The notes: generated from the sequence alone by a model not told the origin. 38,919 nt of DNA from Fidelibacterota bacterium (GCA_030156395.1 JASGMP010000007.1:1-38919); one strand, 5' to 3'; positions 24,427 to 34,242 are shown, counted from the stretch's first letter. Made by a program: numbers and translations.

Positions 24427-25677
24427 TTACCGATACAGTGAATACTTTTCTTTCAGAGGAAGGAAATCTTCCACATCCTGGCGGACAGCCATCATAAGGT
24501 TTTCCATGGAAAGATCACCTGTCATGACCTGATTCAATGATTCCTGTCCCCAAAGACGATTTGCCCATTCGGGGCGGGATATTTCAAAGTCATCCGGATA
24601 GAGCTTGTTCAGAGTATTCAGCAGAATAACACCAAAAGTGACCGATTCAAATACCTCAGGGTCAGTGACTTGAAGGGAAATACCTTCGATTTCCACATTT
24701 TCAAACTTTGGATTGGTCGCCTTACCAGGCAGATCGACGGGAGTGAATGATACCGGTTCGATGGTCAGTCCTTCAATATTCAAAGCTCTGAGAGCTTCAG
24801 CCAGTTCCTCACCCTGAATAAAATCAGCACCAATCCATTCAAAAGCATGATCTGTCCCCCGCCCTTCGGACACATTTGTAGCTTCCAACAGACAGAGCCC
24901 TGGATACAAGGTAGCTTGATTCATTCCCCCGATATTGGGTGACGGGTTGATCCAGGTCAATCCGGTTTCCGGCCAGAACATTTTGGGGTGCCAGTTTTTC
25001 ATGGTGATCACCTTCAAATCCAGGGCATCCGCTTCATGGATCCAGCCTTCACCTTTGATCATTTGTGCCAACTCACCCACCGTGAGTCCATGACGAATGG
25101 GAATAGGATACATTCCCACAAAAGATTTCCATTGCATATCCAGTATCGGGCCTTCCACCCATCCTCCCAGAGGGTTGGGCCGATCCAGGATAAGGACCGG
25201 GATCCCGTTTTCTGCCCCGGCTTCCATCACATTTCCCATGGTGGAGATATAGGTATAGAACCGGGCTCCCACATCCTGTATATCGAACACCAGAACATCT
25301 ACATTTTGTAACATCTCCGGTGTGGGTTTCCGGGTGGATCCGTAAATGCTGTAAATCCGGGCTCCCGTTTTGGAATCAATCCCTTCGGTAATATATTCAC
25401 CGGCCTCTGCCGTCCCCCGAAATCCGTGTTCCGGTGCAAAAATCGCCGTCAGGGTCACATCCTCCATGCCGTGAATAATATCAGATATATGGTCCCCCTC
25501 CCTGTTATAGGCCGTATGGTTCGTCACAATACCCACATTTTTACCTTTTAGCAGAGTGTATCCCTCTTTTGATAAAATATCCAGTCCCGTTTGGGTTTGT
25601 CCCGCCTTGTCGGAGGTACAACTTAAAAATCCTGTCAAAATAAGGGAAAAAAATATATAAACAACGGTTCTTTTCAT
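24427..25677 (-). CDS. namZ: Exo-beta-N-acetylmuramidase NamZ-like lipoprotein (DUF1343)
   Basis: DUF1343 family; the Bacillus subtilis member (YbbC/NamZ) releases MurNAc from the non-reducing end of peptidoglycan fragments. The 416-aa protein has a lipobox with Cys20 (LTGFLSC), so it should be anchored facing the periplasm. Family motifs: GIVTNHTA, FAPEHGFRG, SIYGSTRKPTPEML, LVFDIQDVGARFYTYISTM, LDRPNPLGG and RHGLTVGELA. They are followed by TWINPSPN and NVSEGRGTDHAFEWIGA. All are present and the length is normal. Together with murQ it suggests a MurNAc salvage pathway; the MurNAc transporter and kinase are not in the window. Confidence 0.88.
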   Translation of the reverse strand: MKRTVVYIFFSLILTGFLSCTSDKAGQTQTGLDILSKEGYTLLKGKNVGIVTNHTAYNREGDHISDIIHGMEDVTLTAIFAPEHGFRGTAEAGEYITEGIDSKTGARIYSIYGSTRKPTPEMLQNVDVLVFDIQDVGARFYTYISTMGNVMEAGAENGIPVLILDRPNPLGGWVEGPILDMQWKSFVGMYPIPIRHGLTVGELAQMIKGEGWIHEADALDLKVITMKNWHPKMFWPETGLTWINPSPNIGGMNQATLYPGLCLLEATNVSEGRGTDHAFEWIGADFIQGEELAEALRALNIEGLTIEPVSFTPVDLPGKATNPKFENVEIEGISLQVTDPEVFESVTFGVILLNTLNKLYPDDFEISRPEWANRLWGQESLNQVMTGDLSMENLMMAVRQDVEDFLPLKEKYSLYR

Positions 25678-25775
25678 GTGAAATAACTCCCTATTTGTTT
25701 ATTTTAAGTACATTCACAGGTAAATTTATTATGTTACACGATGCAATGACACGAAAATTTTCATAAGGAATCCAC

Positions 25776-26921
25776 ATGAAAGCTCAATTAGATCAACAGG
25801 GCATCACGCTTGTACCCGTAAAAACAAAACGGCAATTACGTAAATTCATCATGTTCCCCTGGAAAATTTACAAAAAAGATCCAAACTGGGTCCCGCCGGT
25901 CATTTCCGAGCAGAAAAAGTTCCTCAACAAGAAGAAAAACCCCTATTTCAGACATTCTGAAGCCCAGTTGTTTTTGGCTTACCGAATGCATCAGGTAATT
26001 GGGAGAATATCGGCACACACCAATACCCGCCATAACCAGTTTCATCATGACCGGACCGGTTTTATCGGATTTTTTGAATGCATCAACAGTCTTCGCGGAG
26101 CGGCAGCTCTTTTCAATGCTGCCGAGATGTGGTTAAAAGAGAAGGGGTGCGACAGGATATGGGGACCAGAAAACTTTTCGGTTAATCACAATGTGGGGTT
26201 ACTAATCCAGGGATTTAACCAACCGCCGGTCTTTGAAATGACCTATAATCCCAAGTATTATATACGTTTATTTGAAGGATCGGGATTTAAAAAGATCCAG
26301 GATTTATATGCGTGGAAAATCAATCTTGAGGAGAAGCCTCCGAAAAAAGTTCAAGATGTGGCATTACTGGCCCGGACCATGCCGGGATTGGTAGTCCGGA
26401 AGATTGATATCAAGCATATTCAGAAAGAAGCGGAAAAGATCATCTCTATTTACAATCAGGCCTGGGAGAAAAACTGGGGTGCTGTACCTCTGACACCGGA
26501 AGAATCCAAAAAGACCATACACGATCTATTGAAAATTGCCAATCCCAATTACTTATGGATTGCTGAAATCAACGGACAGGCTGTTGGAACGGCCATTTGC
26601 CTGCCGAATGTCAATGAGCAGCTGATTCATCTGAATGGCCGGCTTTTATCGCCACGGACCATCCGGATGATGATCCGGCACAAAAATAAATTTGAATCGT
26701 ACCGCGTGTTAATTATGGGAGTGCTGGAGGAATTCAGGCATTTTGGGATTGACAGTCTGATGTATTATATGCTTTTTGAACAGGCATTAAAGGACGGTGT
26801 TAAATGGGGGGAAATGTCCTGGATCCTCGAAAGTAATACTGTCATGAACCATATTATTGCATCCATGGGTGCAGAACAATATAAAACCTACAGGATTTAT
26901 GAACGGAAGATAGAAATATGA
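25776..26921 (+). CDS. YghO-like GNAT-family protein
   Basis: A 381-aa soluble protein of the YghO-type N-acyltransferase-like family. The N-terminal part has FPWKIYKKDPNWVPP and the WGPENFSVNHNVGLLIQGF block near 130-150. The C-terminal GNAT-like half has LWIAEINGQAVGTAICLPN and the cofactor-loop-like VLEEFRHFGIDSLM. AAGGA stands before ATG 25776 with 7-nt spacing. The substrate is unknown. Relatives sit near sphingolipid-type acyltransfer genes in some bacteria, which is only a hint here. The stop overlaps the next gene's ATG by 4 bp, so they are coupled. Confidence 0.72.
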   Translation: MKAQLDQQGITLVPVKTKRQLRKFIMFPWKIYKKDPNWVPPVISEQKKFLNKKKNPYFRHSEAQLFLAYRMHQVIGRISAHTNTRHNQFHHDRTGFIGFFECINSLRGAAALFNAAEMWLKEKGCDRIWGPENFSVNHNVGLLIQGFNQPPVFEMTYNPKYYIRLFEGSGFKKIQDLYAWKINLEEKPPKKVQDVALLARTMPGLVVRKIDIKHIQKEAEKIISIYNQAWEKNWGAVPLTPEESKKTIHDLLKIANPNYLWIAEINGQAVGTAICLPNVNEQLIHLNGRLLSPRTIRMMIRHKNKFESYRVLIMGVLEEFRHFGIDSLMYYMLFEQALKDGVKWGEMSWILESNTVMNHIIASMGAEQYKTYRIYERKIEI

Positions 26922-27901
26922 GTCGAATTTTCGTCACGGGAGGAACCGGTTTTATCGGCCGGCAGCTGATTGCTATTTTGCTGGAACAGGGGTATGATGT
27001 AACCCTATTGATGCATCACCGGAATTACAACGGTCCCCCTCATCCAAACCTTTCCCTGATCCGGGGGGATATCCGGGAGCCTTCATCGTGGGAGCAAAGT
27101 CTCAAAGCATGTGATGCAATCATTCACCTGGCCGGATCCATCAGTGAAACCAGCCTGTACAGGTATATCAGGTATAACAGTGATCCGACCCAGATTTTGG
27201 CGGAAGCCGCATCCCGAATTCCCCGAATCCGGCAATTCATATTTATCAGTTCCCTGGCAGCAGCCGGACCATCCAAACCGGGGCACCCTCTTTCGGAATA
27301 CTATCCGGCAAATCCCGTGAGTGATTATGGAAAATCCAAACTTATGGGGGAAAACCGTTTACTCACTTCAAGCGGGGATTTTCAAAAGGTGATCCTCCGT
27401 CCGCCGGTTGTATACGGTCCAGGAGACCGAAGTTTCTATAAGATATTTCAAATGGTACAGCATCACATAAAACCTGTTGTACATCATGGCATTCAGGAAC
27501 TCTCCCTGATTCATGTCACGGATTTATGCTTTATGATCACCGGACTTCTTTTAAATCCCCGTCTGAGTCATGATGAAATTTTCTTTGTCAACGATGGGAC
27601 GGACATTCATCCTTTAAACGAAATGTTTACCCATTTGGAAACGGTAATGGAAAGATGGACTATCCCTGTGCCTATTACCCGTTTCATGATGGGGAGCACC
27701 GCCTATCTTTTAGGTTTGGCCGGCACTATAAGGGGTAAAGCACCTCTGGTGAACATGAGCAAATACAGGGAATTAAAGCAATCTGCCTGGTGTTGCAAAA
27801 GTGAAAAAATTCTGGGTTTCCTGGAATACCGCATCAAATATCCTCTGGAAAATGGTTTCAGAGATACCTACAATTGGTACCGGCGTCATCAATGGTTATA
27901 A
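26918..27901 (+). CDS. NAD-dependent epimerase/reductase (extended SDR)
   Basis: A 327-aa extended short-chain dehydrogenase. TGGTGFIGRQ near residue 7 binds NAD(P). HLAGSISE follows. SSLAAAGPSKP and DYGKSK (Tyr-x-x-x-Lys) give the catalytic residues. RPPVVYGPGDRSFYKIFQ follows. These features fit the branch that includes 3-beta-hydroxysteroid and dihydroflavonol or ceramide-type reductases rather than UDP-sugar epimerases, but the substrate cannot be set. It is coupled to the GNAT gene upstream and lies one base before nfeD. Confidence 0.75.
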   Translation: MSRIFVTGGTGFIGRQLIAILLEQGYDVTLLMHHRNYNGPPHPNLSLIRGDIREPSSWEQSLKACDAIIHLAGSISETSLYRYIRYNSDPTQILAEAASRIPRIRQFIFISSLAAAGPSKPGHPLSEYYPANPVSDYGKSKLMGENRLLTSSGDFQKVILRPPVVYGPGDRSFYKIFQMVQHHIKPVVHHGIQELSLIHVTDLCFMITGLLLNPRLSHDEIFFVNDGTDIHPLNEMFTHLETVMERWTIPVPITRFMMGSTAYLLGLAGTIRGKAPLVNMSKYRELKQSAWCCKSEKILGFLEYRIKYPLENGFRDTYNWYRRHQWL

Positions 27902-27902
27902 C

Positions 27903-29216
27903 ATGAAAAGAATCACGATTTTTTTTGCCTGTTTATGTCTGCCTGTTCTTCTCCATAGCGAAGTCATATACAATATCCGTCTGGATGGCATCATTAATCC
28001 TGCATCATCGCGATATATCGAAAACAGCCTGGAACAAGCAGTCAAGGATTCCGCTATCTGCTTCATTCTTGAGATGGATACACCCGGCGGTTTGATGACG
28101 GCCATGAAAGATATTGTAAAAACAGAGTTGAATTCACCGATCCCCTTTATTGTTTATGTTTCCCCTTCAGGCGCACAGGCTGCTTCAGCCGGTGTGTTTA
28201 TCACCCTGGCCTCGCATTATGCCGCCATGGCGCCCGGGACTAACATTGGTGCTGCTCATCCGGTGCCGGCGGGTGGCGGAGGTGGCATTTTTGGTGGACA
28301 AGATCAGGACAGCCTGGATATCATGGGAGAAAAGACTGAAAATGATGCGGTATCATACATTCGTTCACTGGCAGAAAAGACTGGCCGCAATGCAAACTGG
28401 GCGGAGGATGCCGTCAGAAAATCCGTCTCCATTACTGCCAATGAAGCCGTCGCCTTGCATGTCGTAGATACCATCGCCACAGACCTTACATCCCTCCTGA
28501 ATATCCTCGGGGGGAAAACCTTTCAGATTAGTGGAAAACCCGTTACACTCCCTGAGAATCTGCCGGATCAACAAGTGATACACCGTGAAATGTCCTGGAC
28601 AGACCGCCTGCTGGATGTCTTCAGCAATCCAAATATCGCTTATATTTTTCTTATGCTGGGTTTTTACGGTCTCTTTTTTGAAATCACCCATCCCGGTTCG
28701 GTTTTCCCCGGTGTGTTGGGTGTACTTTTTCTGCTCATCGCCTTTTTTTCCTTTCAGATGCTTCCGGTGAATTACGCAGGGATTGCCCTGATTCTTTTTG
28801 GGATCATTCTCTTGATTCTGGAAGTAAATATTGTCAGTTTTGGATTATTAACCATAGGAGGACTTGCGGCAATGCTCATCGGATCAACCATGCTGATTGA
28901 TTCCCCTGATCCTCTGATTCAGATATCAAAGGGAATTATTTATCCTGTCGTCATCCTAACGGCCCTGTTTATCATCGTGGTGGTGCGCCTGGTGATAAAA
29001 GCCATGAAAAACCGCCCCATGACCGGATTTGAAGGACTCACCGGTCTGAAGGGCACAGCCGAAACAGAAATTACTTCTTTGGGAGGGACTGTTTTTGTGA
29101 ATGGTGAAATATGGAAAGCCGTATCGGATGAAACAATTCCGAAAGGGTCATCCATCGAAGTCATCGACGTCAATCATATGATTTTAAAAGTTCAAAAAAT
29201 CAAAGGAGGCTTATGA
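27903..29216 (+). CDS. nfeD: Long-form NfeD membrane-bound serine protease
   Basis: NfeD1b-type protein: signal peptide (to about 19), ClpP-like serine protease domain in the periplasm, several membrane segments, then a cytosolic OB-fold. The probable catalytic Ser95 is in [11 protein letters not shown] and the Lys partner may be K144 in [12 protein letters not shown] Gly-rich insert GGGGGIFGG lies between. About five hydrophobic segments run from about 235 to 375. The OB-fold contains [13 protein letters not shown]. Long NfeD with a following SPFH protein is the classic stomatin operon partnership. The ATG at 27903 is chosen because an upstream in-frame start at 27801 lies inside the epimerase. 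Confidence 0.88.
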   Translation: MKRITIFFACLCLPVLLHSEVIYNIRLDGIINPASSRYIENSLEQAVKDSAICFILEMDTPGGLMTAMKDIVKTELNSPIPFIVYVSPSGAQAASAGVFITLASHYAAMAPGTNIGAAHPVPAGGGGGIFGGQDQDSLDIMGEKTENDAVSYIRSLAEKTGRNANWAEDAVRKSVSITANEAVALHVVDTIATDLTSLLNILGGKTFQISGKPVTLPENLPDQQVIHREMSWTDRLLDVFSNPNIAYIFLMLGFYGLFFEITHPGSVFPGVLGVLFLLIAFFSFQMLPVNYAGIALILFGIILLILEVNIVSFGLLTIGGLAAMLIGSTMLIDSPDPLIQISKGIIYPVVILTALFIIVVVRLVIKAMKNRPMTGFEGLTGLKGTAETEITSLGGTVFVNGEIWKAVSDETIPKGSSIEVIDVNHMILKVQKIKGGL

Positions 29217-30007
29217 TGTTTTCTCCATCCTTCTTTCCCATCTTAACGGTTGGAATTATCGTTATTTTGTTTTTATCCTCGGCGATTCATATCCTAAAAG
29301 AGTATGAACGGGGAGTTATTTTTCGTTTGGGACGTTTAATCAAAACCAAGGGACCGGGCTTGATCATTGTGATCCCCTTTGTAGATAAACTGGTGAAAGT
29401 CTCTTTGAGAACGGTAGTTATGGATGTGCCCGAACAGGATATTATCACAAAAGACAACGTATCCGTCAAGGTCAATGCGGTGATTTATTTCAGAGTTCTG
29501 AGTCCGGAAAAGGCCGTGGTTCAGGTAGAGGACTATTACTTTGCCACATCCCAGCTTTCACAGACAACACTCCGGTCCATTCTGGGTCAGAGCGAGCTGG
29601 ATGAATTGTTGTCAGACCGGGATAAAATCAATCATTCCCTGCAGGAAATCATTGACCGACAAACCGATCCCTGGGGTGTAAAAGTGGCGAATGTAGAAAT
29701 CAAACATGTTGATTTACCCGTTGAGATGCAACGTTCCATGGCAAAGCAGGCTGAGGCAGAGCGTGAGCGGCGGGCAAAGATCATTGCCGCTGAAGGTGAA
29801 TATCAGGCAGCCCAGAAACTCAGTGATGCAGCGGAAATTATTGATAAGCACCCCTCTGCTATTCAACTCAGGTACCTGCAAACACTGATTGAAATTTCCA
29901 GCGAAAACAATACAACCACTGTTTTTCCCATTCCTCTGGATATATTCGAACCATTTAAACGCTTTTTTGAAAAAGGATCAACAGAAATCGATCAGAAAAA
30001 AATCTGA
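29216..30007 (+). CDS. SPFH-domain stomatin/slipin-like protein
   Basis: Membrane-anchored protein with an SPFH (band 7) domain. One N-terminal transmembrane segment (about 5-22) is followed by [13 protein letters not shown], the domain signature. The [15 protein letters not shown] core and a C-terminal Ala/Glu-rich helix ([22 protein letters not shown]) complete the layout. It probably forms oligomeric scaffolds and is a substrate or partner of the NfeD protease encoded just upstream. Two ATGs, at 29213 and 29216, are adjacent; GGAGG at 29205-29209 fits the second better. Its last 16 bp overlap mqnA. Confidence 0.9.
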   Translation: MFSPSFFPILTVGIIVILFLSSAIHILKEYERGVIFRLGRLIKTKGPGLIIVIPFVDKLVKVSLRTVVMDVPEQDIITKDNVSVKVNAVIYFRVLSPEKAVVQVEDYYFATSQLSQTTLRSILGQSELDELLSDRDKINHSLQEIIDRQTDPWGVKVANVEIKHVDLPVEMQRSMAKQAEAERERRAKIIAAEGEYQAAQKLSDAAEIIDKHPSAIQLRYLQTLIEISSENNTTTVFPIPLDIFEPFKRFFEKGSTEIDQKKI

Positions 30008-30795
30008 TAAGCATTATTACAACGCAATAACCCATATTTAACACATAATTTCTGAAACAACTGAACCCCGGATTCAACCTGATGGGGGTTTAATGTATAA
30101 AGGATATTTTTTGTCAGATAATGCACTAATTCAAGTGTGGGAATGTTCAATTTGCGACTCCAGGTATTGATGAGTGTGGACTGATGTTCTTTCCAAAACA
30201 TGTAATTTTCATGTAACCAGGGGTGAAGGATCCACAAATCTTCTTTATCAAAAACCGCGATGACGGCATAGACAAAGGGTGTGTTAAAAGTCTCTTTCCA
30301 CCATTTCCCCAGGTCGATACAAATGGGAAGATCCGGGATTCCGGCCTGAAAATTATCATCTCCAATCAATAAAAATGCGTCAATATCTTTACGGAAAAGC
30401 ATGTCTTCAAAAGGCAGAGATATATAACGGATTTGCTGATACCCTGTTTCATTCAAAAGGATTTTAAGCATACGGACAGAGGTGCGGCTTTTGGCATCCA
30501 GGGCAATTATAGCGCCGTCTTCCAGGTGTTTCTGACTGTAAAGACACACAGAGCGGACAGGTCCGTCGCTGGCGATGACATAGTTTCCGGACATCGCAGG
30601 CAAGGCATTTTCAAAAAATGAATATGTAGGAATCATGGCTGCATCCAGCGCATGTTGAAGCAGCTTTTCATACAGCTGTGAGGGCTCTGCCAGGGTCAGT
30701 TCAACTTTCACATTTGAATTTCTGTCAGGCGGCAGTGCCCGGACCAAGGGATAGGCATTGATAAAATCAATACCTCCAAAATGAAGTGTTTTCAT
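29992..30795 (-). CDS. mqnA: Chorismate dehydratase MqnA (futalosine menaquinone pathway)
   Basis: Removes water from chorismate to give 3-enolpyruvyl-benzoate, the first step of the futalosine route to menaquinone. The 267-aa periplasmic-binding-protein-like fold shows [11 protein letters not shown] at the start. [36 protein letters not shown] and [18 protein letters not shown] follow. The reading frame is complete and family motifs are kept. Its ATG overlaps the final codon region of the mqnE pseudogene, so both were once one operon. The 3' end overlaps the SPFH gene by 16 bp. It might be a relic, because its partner is broken. Confidence 0.88.
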   Translation of the reverse strand: MKTLHFGGIDFINAYPLVRALPPDRNSNVKVELTLAEPSQLYEKLLQHALDAAMIPTYSFFENALPAMSGNYVIASDGPVRSVCLYSQKHLEDGAIIALDAKSRTSVRMLKILLNETGYQQIRYISLPFEDMLFRKDIDAFLLIGDDNFQAGIPDLPICIDLGKWWKETFNTPFVYAVIAVFDKEDLWILHPWLHENYMFWKEHQSTLINTWSRKLNIPTLELVHYLTKNILYTLNPHQVESGVQLFQKLCVKYGLLRCNNAYQIFF

Positions 30796-31841
30796 CGATC
30801 TTCTCTGATTTTCCGAAAAAAGGGATCCCTTTTTACAGGAATACCTCCGGCTGGACGGACCAGTGCTTTCAGTTTATGGACCGTCATCACGAATCGTGTT
30901 TCGCCTTCGGTTTCATAGGCCACCTGTTCTTCAATCACCGTGCCATCACAATATCATCGGGGCCACAGGCGGTGTCAGATAAATCCAAAAGGCTTTGGCA
31001 TGAGGGACCATCAAGCAACTTACGTCCTGAACTTTCAGGACATAATTCAAAGGCTGGTATGGTAAGAGAATAAAATTGAGAATACTCCCGGTTTCATCCT
31101 GCAGATCCCGTATTTGTATCATATGATCTACCCGTTCTTCCGGTGTTTCCACATGCCCGTATAACATGTTGGTATTGCTTTTTAAACCCATATCATGAGC
31201 AAGTTTCGCAATTTCAAGTCATCGTTGGACGGATATTTTTTCAGGGTAAAGTATGTTCCTCACCCGGGGGGCAAAGAGTTCAGCTCCACCTCCCGGCAGT
31301 GCCTGCAGTCCGGCTTCCATCAAATCCTCAAGGACCCGTTCCACGCTTTTGTCCAAAATCCGAGAAAAGTAATCAATTTCAACAACATCATACATTTTAA
31401 GCACGGTTTGGGGACATAATGATTTTAGCATTCGAACCATATCAACATAGTAACTAAAGGACCAATCCGGATGAAGTCCGCCCACTACATGAATCTCGCT
31501 GATTGGTTCATGGAGATAGTCCTGTGTTTTTTTTTCAATATCCGCCAATATAAGGGTATGGGACCCGTTTGTGTCCCGTTTCCTGTGAAAAGCGCAGAAT
31601 TACATTGGTTTATGCATATATTGGAATTATTAATCACCTGATTCCGGATGCCAAAAACTTTATGGTTGGAAACAGCTTCCCGGCAAAGATTGGCAAGATA
31701 GCCAGCCACAGAGAGGGAGATATCCCGAAAAAGGGAGACCCTTTTTTCAAAAGCGAGTTGCTGATTTGTTAAACCCATTTCCGCAAGGGATTCATACCTT
31801 TTAAGCATAATTTCCTGTTCAGGTGTAAGCGCCTGTGTCAT
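30792..31841 (-). pseudogene. mqnE: Aminofutalosine synthase (mqnE) pseudogene
   Basis: Radical SAM gene of the futalosine pathway, broken in several places. Read piecewise on the minus strand it gives an intact-looking family protein of about 350 codons. Lesion 1: one T is missing at about 31598 in the cluster motif. The second frame continues FCAFHRKRDTNGSH, which restores the CxxxCxxC after CINQC. Lesion 2: TGA at 31219-31221 replaces the conserved Trp in QR[W]LEIAKLAHDMG. Lesion 3: short in-frame losses lie between PYQPLNYVL and VPHAKAFWIYL (about 31005-31045). Lesion 4: a 2-nt indel lies in ADDIDGTV near 30945-30951. The tail (DGTVIEEQVAYETEG to DPFFRKIRED) is readable in a third frame and ends overlapping mqnA. 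Multiple independent lesions argue against sequencing error. Confidence 0.9.
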
Positions 31842-31983
31842 CCAAAACTTTTATATTCTTTGACTGGAGGAATTTACATCATTCACGCCGGATCTGAAAT
31901 AAAAGCTACGATTCGGTCCTGAATTGTCTTTTGAAATGCATCTTATAAAATATTAAATTAAGATATAAATATGGAGAAACCCT

Positions 31984-32361
31984 ATGCCTCCCTTGAAGAG
32001 CTTAAAAGAAAACATGAAAAAGGATGAGAAGAAACCGGCTGTTAACCTGACAGATCCGGAGCAACGGATGGCCTTGATCAAAGATAAATTAAACACACTG
32101 ACCCAGGATTTCGGGGATGTTTACGGTCAGCGATTAACGGAAGAATTAATCAAACGTCTGGAATTTACAATCAATACATTTCATGAGGATATTTTGAAAG
32201 CCCTGGACCAGTTACAGGATGTGGGAGAAACGCAGCGAAATCTTGAAGAACAGGTCCGTCAGGGCACTCCTTTACAAGATTTACTCCCTGAAGAATTAAA
32301 AAAACCGGGGAAGGTTGTTCACCAACCGGCTTCCGATCTCTTTAAATTAAAAATAAAGTGA
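31984..32361 (+). CDS. Small coiled-coil protein of unknown function
   Basis: A 125-aa charged protein without signal peptide or membrane segment. The middle (about 28-95) is predicted helical and coiled-coil-like (DKLNTLTQDFGDVYGQRLTEE, ILKALDQLQDVGETQRNLEEQ split across it). The C-terminus is Pro-rich. GGAG stands about 7 nt before ATG. It is the first gene of a plus-strand unit with a small membrane protein and gltX. I do not recognise the family. Confidence 0.65.
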   Translation: MPPLKSLKENMKKDEKKPAVNLTDPEQRMALIKDKLNTLTQDFGDVYGQRLTEELIKRLEFTINTFHEDILKALDQLQDVGETQRNLEEQVRQGTPLQDLLPEELKKPGKVVHQPASDLFKLKIK

Positions 32362-32368
32362 GGTTATT

Positions 32369-32770
32369 TTGGAACTTGAGCTTCGACGGATTAGCTTGTG
32401 GCCATTATTTAGGACCACATTTTTAGTTTCGGGATTGTTATTTCTGATTCTTTTCATTTTTATGGGAAATGTTTTGGTTCAGATGATGCAACAAACCATG
32501 AGTGATATGGGAATGGGGGGAACAACTCTATCGGGACCTCTCTCCTTTTTCACCTTATTGACTCTGGCAATATCGAATGCGTTTTTTTTCAGTCTTTTCA
32601 TGACGGCTGCCGGTGCCCTGTATAATTTCATTACTCACTGGACCGGTGGTATTCCCCTGGAGTTTAATGATCACTATGAGGGATATGAGGATGATTTTGC
32701 AGAAGGTACCTTACTGGAAGAAAAAAACTCATTTCCTGAAACGGATGAGGAAGAGTCGGATCGAGAATGA
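32369..32770 (+). CDS. Small two-helix membrane protein
   Basis: A 133-aa protein with two predicted transmembrane segments (about 12-34 and 55-85) and an acidic C-terminal tail (about 100-133, many Glu and Asp). The N-terminus ELELRRISLWPLFRTTF resembles the start of DUF3566-type membrane proteins of the (RIS)PW kind, but the match is only suggestive. The start is TTG at 32369 with GAGG about 5 nt upstream; no better ATG exists before the first helix. Its stop overlaps the gltX ATG by 4 bp. Confidence 0.6.
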   Translation: MELELRRISLWPLFRTTFLVSGLLFLILFIFMGNVLVQMMQQTMSDMGMGGTTLSGPLSFFTLLTLAISNAFFFSLFMTAAGALYNFITHWTGGIPLEFNDHYEGYEDDFAEGTLLEEKNSFPETDEEESDRE

Positions 32771-34212
32771 ACCAGCCAGGAATTCGGGTGCGTTTTGCTC
32801 CCAGTCCAACGGGATATTTACACATCGGCGGGGCCAGAACAGCCCTTTTTAATTATTTATACGCCCGGAGTATGGGGGGGACATATCTTTTACGGATTGA
32901 GGATACGGATACCGAACGCTCATCACAGAAAATGATAGAGCAAATTCTGGACTCATTATCCTGGCTGGGACTTTTGCCGGATGAGCCTTATGTCCTTCAG
33001 TCTGATAATATTCAGGCCCATCAGCACGCAGTAGACACTTTACTGAATGAGGGTAAAGCCTATCGGTGTTTTTGCACAAAAGAGGATCTGGAGGCAGAGA
33101 AAGAAAAAGCCGCCCTGGAAAACAGGCCTTATCGATACAGTGGAAAGTGCCGGCATCTGACAGATCAGGAAATCCAGGAGAAATTGGATCTAAACCTGCC
33201 CTTTACGGTGCGTCTGAAAGTGCCCCATGAGGGAGTGACACGCTTTAAGGATATGGTTTTCAAGTCCATTGAAGTCAAAAATTCAGAAATTGATGATTTT
33301 ATTATTATGCGTTCCGATAAAACGCCGGTATATCAGCTGGCGGTAGTGGTGGATGACGCCCTGATGGGGATAACTCATGTCATCCGGGGCGAGGATCACC
33401 TTTCCAATACTCCAAAACAGATACATCTTTATCTGGCCCTTGGATATCCTGTTCCCCGCTTTGCCCATGTCCCTTTGATTCTGGCACCGGACGGAAAGCG
33501 TTTAAGCAAACGGCATGGCGCCACCTCCGTGGGAGAATTCCGGGATATGGGATTCCTTCCCGAGGGATTTATCAACGGTTTGGTTCATCTGGGATGGGGG
33601 ACATCGGGAAACCAGACAATTTACACACTGGATGAATTGATCCACACATTCAAAATCACGGATGTGTCGAAAAAGGGGGCCATTTTTGATCTGCAGAAAA
33701 TGATTTGGATCAATGGCCAACATATTTCGGGAAAACCTTCTACGGAACTTTTTCCATGGGTAACCCAGGCATGGTTGAAGGCAGGCCTTTTATCACAGGA
33801 TGAGATAGAAAACAGGAAAACTTATCTGCACCAGGCCATCGATTTACTAAAATCCAGGATGAAGCTCATCACAGATTTTGTATCCTTTGGATCTTATGTA
33901 TTGAAAGATCCGGTAAGCTATGATCCGGAGGCGGTTAAAAAGCATTGGGCTCATTCAAGGGTACAAATTCTCATGAACCACTACATCAAAGCGATTGAAT
34001 CTCTCGATTCCTTTGATCCGGATAAACTGGAAGAAACCCTGCGCCATATTACAGACGAAGCCGGTGAAAAGGCGGCGATTCTCATTCATGCCGTCAGGCT
34101 GGCAGTTACTGGATTTTCCGTGAGTCCGGGACTTTTTGAGCTGTTATCACTTCTGGGAAAAAAGGTCGTTATCAGAAGACTAAAAAAAGCCGTAGATTAT
34201 TGGCAAACCTAA
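32767..34212 (+). CDS. gltX: Glutamyl-tRNA synthetase
   Basis: Class I aminoacyl-tRNA synthetase charging tRNA-Glu. The 481-aa protein has RFAPSPTGYLHIGGAR at 9-24, a HIGH-type motif at 19-22. It carries RIEDTDTER near 43 and the KMSKS-type motif KRLSKR at 244-249 after LAPDG. The C-terminal anticodon-binding region is present, and the length is normal. Translationally coupled to the small membrane protein upstream. From sequence alone I cannot tell whether it also charges tRNA-Gln. Confidence 0.96.
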   Translation: MNQPGIRVRFAPSPTGYLHIGGARTALFNYLYARSMGGTYLLRIEDTDTERSSQKMIEQILDSLSWLGLLPDEPYVLQSDNIQAHQHAVDTLLNEGKAYRCFCTKEDLEAEKEKAALENRPYRYSGKCRHLTDQEIQEKLDLNLPFTVRLKVPHEGVTRFKDMVFKSIEVKNSEIDDFIIMRSDKTPVYQLAVVVDDALMGITHVIRGEDHLSNTPKQIHLYLALGYPVPRFAHVPLILAPDGKRLSKRHGATSVGEFRDMGFLPEGFINGLVHLGWGTSGNQTIYTLDELIHTFKITDVSKKGAIFDLQKMIWINGQHISGKPSTELFPWVTQAWLKAGLLSQDEIENRKTYLHQAIDLLKSRMKLITDFVSFGSYVLKDPVSYDPEAVKKHWAHSRVQILMNHYIKAIESLDSFDPDKLEETLRHITDEAGEKAAILIHAVRLAVTGFSVSPGLFELLSLLGKKVVIRRLKKAVDYWQT

Positions 34213-34242
34213 ACACGCCAAATTCCCTGCGGGGGGGGTACT

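Noticed and set aside
31219-31221. TGA read as tryptophan or selenocysteine in mqnE
   Set aside because: TGA is used as an ordinary stop by many intact genes here, and the same gene carries frameshifts and deletions, so decay explains it.
30792-31841. Sequencing error as the cause of the broken mqnE
   Set aside because: One lesion could be an error, but four of different types in one gene, with neighbours all intact, point to a real pseudogene.
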